A stretch of 14,716 nt of DNA from an uncultured Oscillospiraceae bacterium (GTDB lineage Bacteria; Bacillota_A; Clostridia; Oscillospirales; Oscillospiraceae), in NCBI GenBank assembly GCA_900770015.1, contig CAAGIU010000358.1, positions 1 through 14,716 of the forward strand, written 5' to 3'. Numbering within the stretch: position 1 is the stretch's first letter; each line of letters starts with the position of its first letter. This document shows positions 11,888 to 14,716 of the stretch, one piece after another. The translations under genes were made by a program, and so were the position numbers. The notes below the pieces were generated by a model, which was not told the DNA's origin, did no database searches, and saw nothing but the letters and a program-made list of their open reading frames with translations.

Positions 11888-13495
11888 TCAGCCCTTCAGG
11901 AAAGTGCCCAGAATGCTTCTGCCCAGGGACGCTCCCAGGTTGCCGCCCAGGGTCTTGCCGAAGCTGCCGCCCAGGGTTCCGCCCAGGGCCTTGCCCACCT
12001 GACGGCCCACGGTGCCCACCACGCTGTTGCCCACGCTCTTGATGCTGGAGCGGATGGCCTTTTCCTGCTTCTGCTTCTCCCGCTCGGCGGCCTTGGCCTC
12101 CTGCTCCGCTCTCTTGGCAGCGGCCTTTTCCTCGGCCACGCGCTGCTTTTCGGCTTCCTTTTCCTCCAGCGCGATGCGCTGGGCCTCCTTCAGCTCGGCG
12201 GCGATCTGCTCGCTTCTGCGGGTCAGGAACTCATAGGCGGAGTCCCGGTCGAACATATTCTGGTAGCGCAGGTAGAGGTTGCTTGTCAGCACAGCCTGCT
12301 TCTTCTCCTCATCGCCGATGGGACCCATCAGGCTCTGGGGCGGCAGGATCTTGCACTGCTTGACGATGGTGGGAATGCCCTGCTCATCCAACACGGAGAT
12401 CAGCGCCTCGCCGGTGCCCAGGTTCAGCAGCGCCTGCTTGGTATCGAATTCGGGGTTGACCCGGAAGGAACGGGCTGCGGCATTCACCGCCTTCTCGTCC
12501 GCGGGGGTATAGGCCCGCAGGGCGTGCTGAATCTTGTTGCCCAGCTGGCTCAGAACGCCGTCAGGGATGTCCTTGGGGTTCTGGGTGATGAAGAAAATGC
12601 TGACGCCCTTGGAGCGGATCACCTTCACCACCTGCTCGATCTTCTCCAGCAGCGCCTTGGAGACACCCTTGAACAGCAGATGGGCTTCGTCGAAGAAGAA
12701 CACCATCCTGGGCTTGTCCAGATCGCCCACCTCCGGCAGCACCTCGAACAGCTCGGAGAGCATCCACAGCAGGAAGGTGGTGTACAGGGAGGCATCGTTC
12801 ATCAGCTGGCGGCAGTCCAGAATGTTCATCATGCCCTTGCCGCCCTCGGTGAGGAACCAGTCGCCGATGTTCAGCGCAGGCTCCCCGAAGAACCGGTCGG
12901 CGCCCTTGGCTTCCAGCGCCACCACGCCCCGGAGGATGGCGTTGATGCTGTTTTTGGCGATGTTGCCGTACTCCGCGGAGTAGCGGGCGTTGTTCTCCGC
13001 CACATACTGGAGCATGGACTTGAGGTCCTTGGTGTCGATGAGCAGCAGGCCCTCGTCGTCGGCGATCTTGAACACCACGGTCATGATGTCGCTCTGGGTG
13101 GGGTTCAGGTCCAGCAGCCTGGACAGCAGCAGCGGGCCCATCTCGGAAATGGTGGTCCGCAGGGGAATACCCATTTCGCCGTAGACATCCCAGAAGGCGG
13201 CGGGATAGGACTTGTATGCAAAGCCGCAGTCGGCCAGTCCAAACCGGGCAATCCGCGAGCGCATATCCTCGGAATCGGCACCGGGGCGGCACATGCCGGA
13301 CAGGTCGCCCTTCACATCCGCCATGAAAACAGGGACGCCGGCGTCGCTGAAGGATTCCGCCAGCACCTTCAATGTGATGGTCTTGCCGGTGCCGGTGGCG
13401 CCGGCAATCAGGCCGTGACGGTTGGCCATTTGTGGCAGGATGCAGATTTTCTCGCCTTCGGATTGGCCGATCCAGATTTTGTTATCAGAATACAT
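11888..13495 (-). CDS. HerA-like (YjgR / DUF853) P-loop ATPase
   Basis: A 535-aa ATPase of the helicase HerA-like DUF853 family (E. coli YjgR relative), whose cell function is not settled. With M at 13495 as residue 1, the Walker A motif GATGTGKT is at 32-39 and Walker B VFFFDEAHLLF around 265-275 (D269, E270). ADVKGDLSGM (59-68) and FFITQNPKDIP (301-311) are further family blocks. Residues about 428-483 are a charged Ala/Glu/Lys coiled coil. The C-terminus is Gly-rich (GKALGGTLGGSFGKTLGGNL) and ends ILGTFLKG, like YjgR tails. Two ATGs are in frame, 13501 and 13495; AGGAGG is 2 bases from the first and 8 from the second, so 13495 is preferred. It has its own strong promoter. Confidence 0.93.
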   Translation of the reverse strand: MYSDNKIWIGQSEGEKICILPQMANRHGLIAGATGTGKTITLKVLAESFSDAGVPVFMADVKGDLSGMCRPGADSEDMRSRIARFGLADCGFAYKSYPAAFWDVYGEMGIPLRTTISEMGPLLLSRLLDLNPTQSDIMTVVFKIADDEGLLLIDTKDLKSMLQYVAENNARYSAEYGNIAKNSINAILRGVVALEAKGADRFFGEPALNIGDWFLTEGGKGMMNILDCRQLMNDASLYTTFLLWMLSELFEVLPEVGDLDKPRMVFFFDEAHLLFKGVSKALLEKIEQVVKVIRSKGVSIFFITQNPKDIPDGVLSQLGNKIQHALRAYTPADEKAVNAAARSFRVNPEFDTKQALLNLGTGEALISVLDEQGIPTIVKQCKILPPQSLMGPIGDEEKKQAVLTSNLYLRYQNMFDRDSAYEFLTRRSEQIAAELKEAQRIALEEKEAEKQRVAEEKAAAKRAEQEAKAAEREKQKQEKAIRSSIKSVGNSVVGTVGRQVGKALGGTLGGSFGKTLGGNLGASLGRSILGTFLKG

Positions 13496-13536
13496 GGGCA
13501 TTGCCTCCTTTGTTTTTTCGCCGTTTCTTATCTGTC

Positions 13537-13565
13537 ATTATAATGATATTTTCATCGGCGGTCAA
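13537..13565 (-). promoter_or_regulatory. promoter of the HerA-like ATPase gene
   Basis: Minus-strand TTGACC (13565-13560), a 17-base spacer and a perfect TATAAT (13542-13537) form a strong sigma-A promoter. Transcription should start near 13530, giving a leader of about 35 nt with AAAGGAGG. Confidence 0.85.
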
Positions 13566-13653
13566 TGACAATCTCAGATTTTTCTCCTTCGGCAGCTATA
13601 AAACAGACACATTCGGCTGCAAAATATGCCTATCGGTACCGGGGCATTCTCTG

Positions 13654-13659
13654 TATAAT
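13654..13659 (+). promoter_or_regulatory. -10 box before the PspC-containing operon
   Basis: A perfect TATAAT lies 31 bp before the ATG at 13690. The -35 position (TATCGG with 17-bp spacing) is poor, so the promoter may be weak, activator-dependent or served by another sigma factor. The rest of 13566-13653 shows nothing else that I can support. Confidence 0.45.
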
Positions 13660-13689
13660 AAGGGCATCCAAAACACAGGAGGCGCAACC

Positions 13690-13908
13690 ATGAATGCTGA
13701 CATCCACCATTCCTCCCGGATGCTGACCCTGGCCGGGGCCCTGATGGCAAATTCCGGCATCCTGATGGCCTGCTGCGGCAGACTGGCCATCGGCGGCGTT
13801 ATGGGCGCCGCTGCATTCTGCATTTTCATTGCCGCGTACAATTTCCGACTGGCGGAAAGCAAACAGAACAACGAGGAGGCTGCAAACAATGACGAAGAAG
13901 CTTTATAA
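13690..13908 (+). CDS. small two-span membrane protein, 72 aa
   Basis: I do not recognise the family. After a short His/Ser N-terminus there are two hydrophobic stretches, residues 11-28 (MLTLAGALMANSGILMAC) and 33-51 (AIGGVMGAAAFCIFIAAYN), joined by a short CCGR turn. The tail is acidic and Asn-rich (ESKQNNEEAANNDEEAL) and should lie in the cytosol. AGGAGG is 7 bases before the ATG. The end of the gene overlaps the start of the PspC-domain gene by 20 bp, so the two are likely translated together; the overlap region itself encodes the acidic tail. Confidence 0.75.
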   Translation: MNADIHHSSRMLTLAGALMANSGILMACCGRLAIGGVMGAAAFCIFIAAYNFRLAESKQNNEEAANNDEEAL

Positions 13909-14080
13909 ATCCAATGACAACAAAATGGTAGACGGTGTCTGCGGCGGCATCGGCGCCTATTTCGGCATCGATCCCACCCTGATCCGTCTTGGCTGGGTAC
14001 TGTTCTGCGCCCTGGGCGGCAGCGGTTTTCTGGCGTACATCATCGCAGCGGTGCTGATTCCCAGAGAACCGGCTTGCTGA
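13889..14080 (+). CDS. PspC-domain membrane protein, 63 aa
   Basis: A minimal PspC-domain protein. The core GVCGGIGAYFGIDPTLIR (16-33) followed by the membrane span LGWVLFCALGGSGFLAYIIAAVLIP (34-58) is diagnostic of the family. PspC proteins sit in the inner membrane and sense or buffer envelope stress; stand-alone short versions in Firmicutes are poorly characterised. The basic N-terminus (MTKKLYKSNDNK) should be cytosolic. GAGGAGG lies about 9 bases before this ATG; the frame is open upstream, but inside the preceding gene. The next gene begins 18 bp downstream. Confidence 0.9.
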   Translation: MTKKLYKSNDNKMVDGVCGGIGAYFGIDPTLIRLGWVLFCALGGSGFLAYIIAAVLIPREPAC

Positions 14081-14098
14081 CAGTCTGGGGGAACCGAT

Positions 14099-14497
14099 AT
14101 GACGCAAAAGCGGAATCTGTCATGGATTCTCTGCGCGGTACTGGTGGTGCTCCTTACCGCCATGCTGCTGCCCTGGCTCCTGCCGACCCAGGAATCCAGG
14201 TACACCCGCCGGGTGGAGGAGGACTTCTTTTCCCTGGGGATGGAGCCGCTCAACTGCACCATCGCCGAGCTCTTCCGGCTGCATCAGGGAGACACCATTG
14301 ACGTCAGCGTGGACCGGGCTTCGGGAGATCTGGCCATCACCATCGGTCAGGAGGACCGGCAGCCCATCTATGAGGGCCGGAATCCCCAGCTGGGCAGCTT
14401 CCGGGTGACCGTCCCCGAGGATGGCGGCTATCTGCTGTCCGTCACCGGGAAACAGGCCCAGGGAAATATCTCCTTTCAGATCAACGCAGCCGACTGA
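14099..14497 (+). CDS. signal-anchored extracytoplasmic protein, 132 aa
   Basis: I do not recognise a named family. Residues 9-29 (WILCAVLVVLLTAMLLPWLLP) are a membrane anchor or uncleaved signal after MTQKRNL; no clear lipobox or cleavage site follows. The outside part first has a helical stretch (about 36-62), then a beta-rich domain: GDTIDVSVDRASGDLAITIG (64-83) and FRVTVPEDGGYLLSVTGKQA (101-120), ending GNISFQI. That domain looks like a small beta-sandwich of the kind that binds ligands or partner proteins. GGGG lies about 8 bases before the ATG. It is the third gene of a unit with the PspC protein and is followed by a strong terminator. Confidence 0.75.
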   Translation: MTQKRNLSWILCAVLVVLLTAMLLPWLLPTQESRYTRRVEEDFFSLGMEPLNCTIAELFRLHQGDTIDVSVDRASGDLAITIGQEDRQPIYEGRNPQLGSFRVTVPEDGGYLLSVTGKQAQGNISFQINAAD

Positions 14498-14541
14498 ATC
14501 CAAAGCCCACCGTACAAATGGGCGGCGCTCATAAGACATTT

Positions 14542-14586
14542 AACAGCCCCAGCAGAGCAGACTGCTGGGGCTGTTCTTGTATTTTT
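14542..14586 (+). terminator. rho-independent terminator of the PspC-containing operon
   Basis: A 14-bp perfect stem AACAGCCCCAGCAG / CTGCTGGGGCTGTT with a six-base loop is followed by CTTGTATTTTT. It lies 45 bp past the stop codon at 14497. The reverse strand has only TTAAAT after the stem and would terminate the minus-strand partial gene less well. Confidence 0.9.
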
Positions 14587-14599
14587 CCCGTTATGTGAC

Positions 14600-14716
14600 T
14601 CAAACTTCGCACCCCATTTTGGATGCGGAAGTGCCCATTAACCCGGTAAAATCTAGGAAATGCTTCATGTCAGCAGGCAATCCCTCCAGGAAATCCGTGA
14701 CCAGCGCACAAATTTC
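14600..14716 (-). CDS. 3' end of an unidentified minus-strand gene (partial)
   Basis: An open minus-strand frame runs from the window edge to TGA at 14600, giving the last 38 residues of a protein: it begins EICALVTDFLEGLPADMKHF and ends GTSASKMGCEV. Its make-up (amphipathic helix, no rare codons) suggests real coding sequence, and the operon terminator just beyond marks a convergent gene end. I cannot identify the family from this fragment, and the rest lies outside the window. Confidence 0.5.
   Translation of the reverse strand, partial: EICALVTDFLEGLPADMKHFLDFTGLMGTSASKMGCEV

Noticed and set aside
11009..13543. An 844-codon plus-strand open frame opposite the kinase-like and HerA-like genes
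   Set aside because: It runs through a strong bidirectional terminator and two recognisable minus-strand genes; artefact of codon bias.

Overview
The window looks like chromosomal DNA of a moderately GC-rich Gram-positive Clostridia member, most likely an Oscillospiraceae/Ruminococcaceae-type gut anaerobe. This rests on strong AGGAGG-type ribosome binding sites, vegetative -35/-10 promoters with 17-bp spacers, the protein families present and the short palindromic intergenic repeats. Species cannot be fixed from sequence alone. No phage, IS, tRNA, rRNA or CRISPR array is visible.

Layout. 1-290: no gene; a head-to-head pair of palindromic repeats (REPIN-like) and a terminator. 291-4200 (minus strand): a glycosyltransferase family 4 gene followed 28 bp later by a glycogen branching enzyme gene of the eukaryote-like GH13_8 type. 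The branching enzyme ends in a long lysine-rich tail encoded by a 9-bp minisatellite. Behind it lies a small unknown gene (79 aa) with its own promoter and an attenuator-like hairpin. 4201-4380: back-to-back promoters with a 9-bp inverted repeat spaced about four helical turns apart. 4381-4929 (plus): a two-span membrane protein of unknown function. 4930-5083: two small palindromes and a strong hairpin terminator.

5084-10113 (minus): a purine operon, transcribed purC-purA-purB-guaA. It makes SAICAR, then AMP from IMP through adenylosuccinate, and converts XMP to GMP. The first three genes are 10-12 bp apart. A 61-bp gap with a strong hairpin separates the AMP-branch genes from guaA. A promoter (TTGACA-17-TAAAAT) and a foldable leader of about 108 nt precede purC. 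A divergent promoter drives a 256-aa protein that appears to be a winged-helix/PD-(D/E)XK nuclease-like fusion.

11165-13565 (minus): a HerA/YjgR-like (DUF853) P-loop ATPase followed by a cytidylate-kinase-like protein, probably one transcript, ending at a bidirectional terminator shared with the nuclease-like gene. 13690-14497 (plus): three small envelope proteins (two-span membrane protein, PspC-domain protein, signal-anchored protein), the first two overlapping, closed by a strong terminator. The last 117 bases are the 3' end of an unidentified minus-strand gene.

The core metabolic genes are ordinary and intact. The least explained parts are the wHTH/nuclease-like protein, the small gene behind an attenuator-like promoter-hairpin, the lysine-tailed branching enzyme, the structured purC leader and the paired palindromic repeats. 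I see no convincing new multi-gene system.
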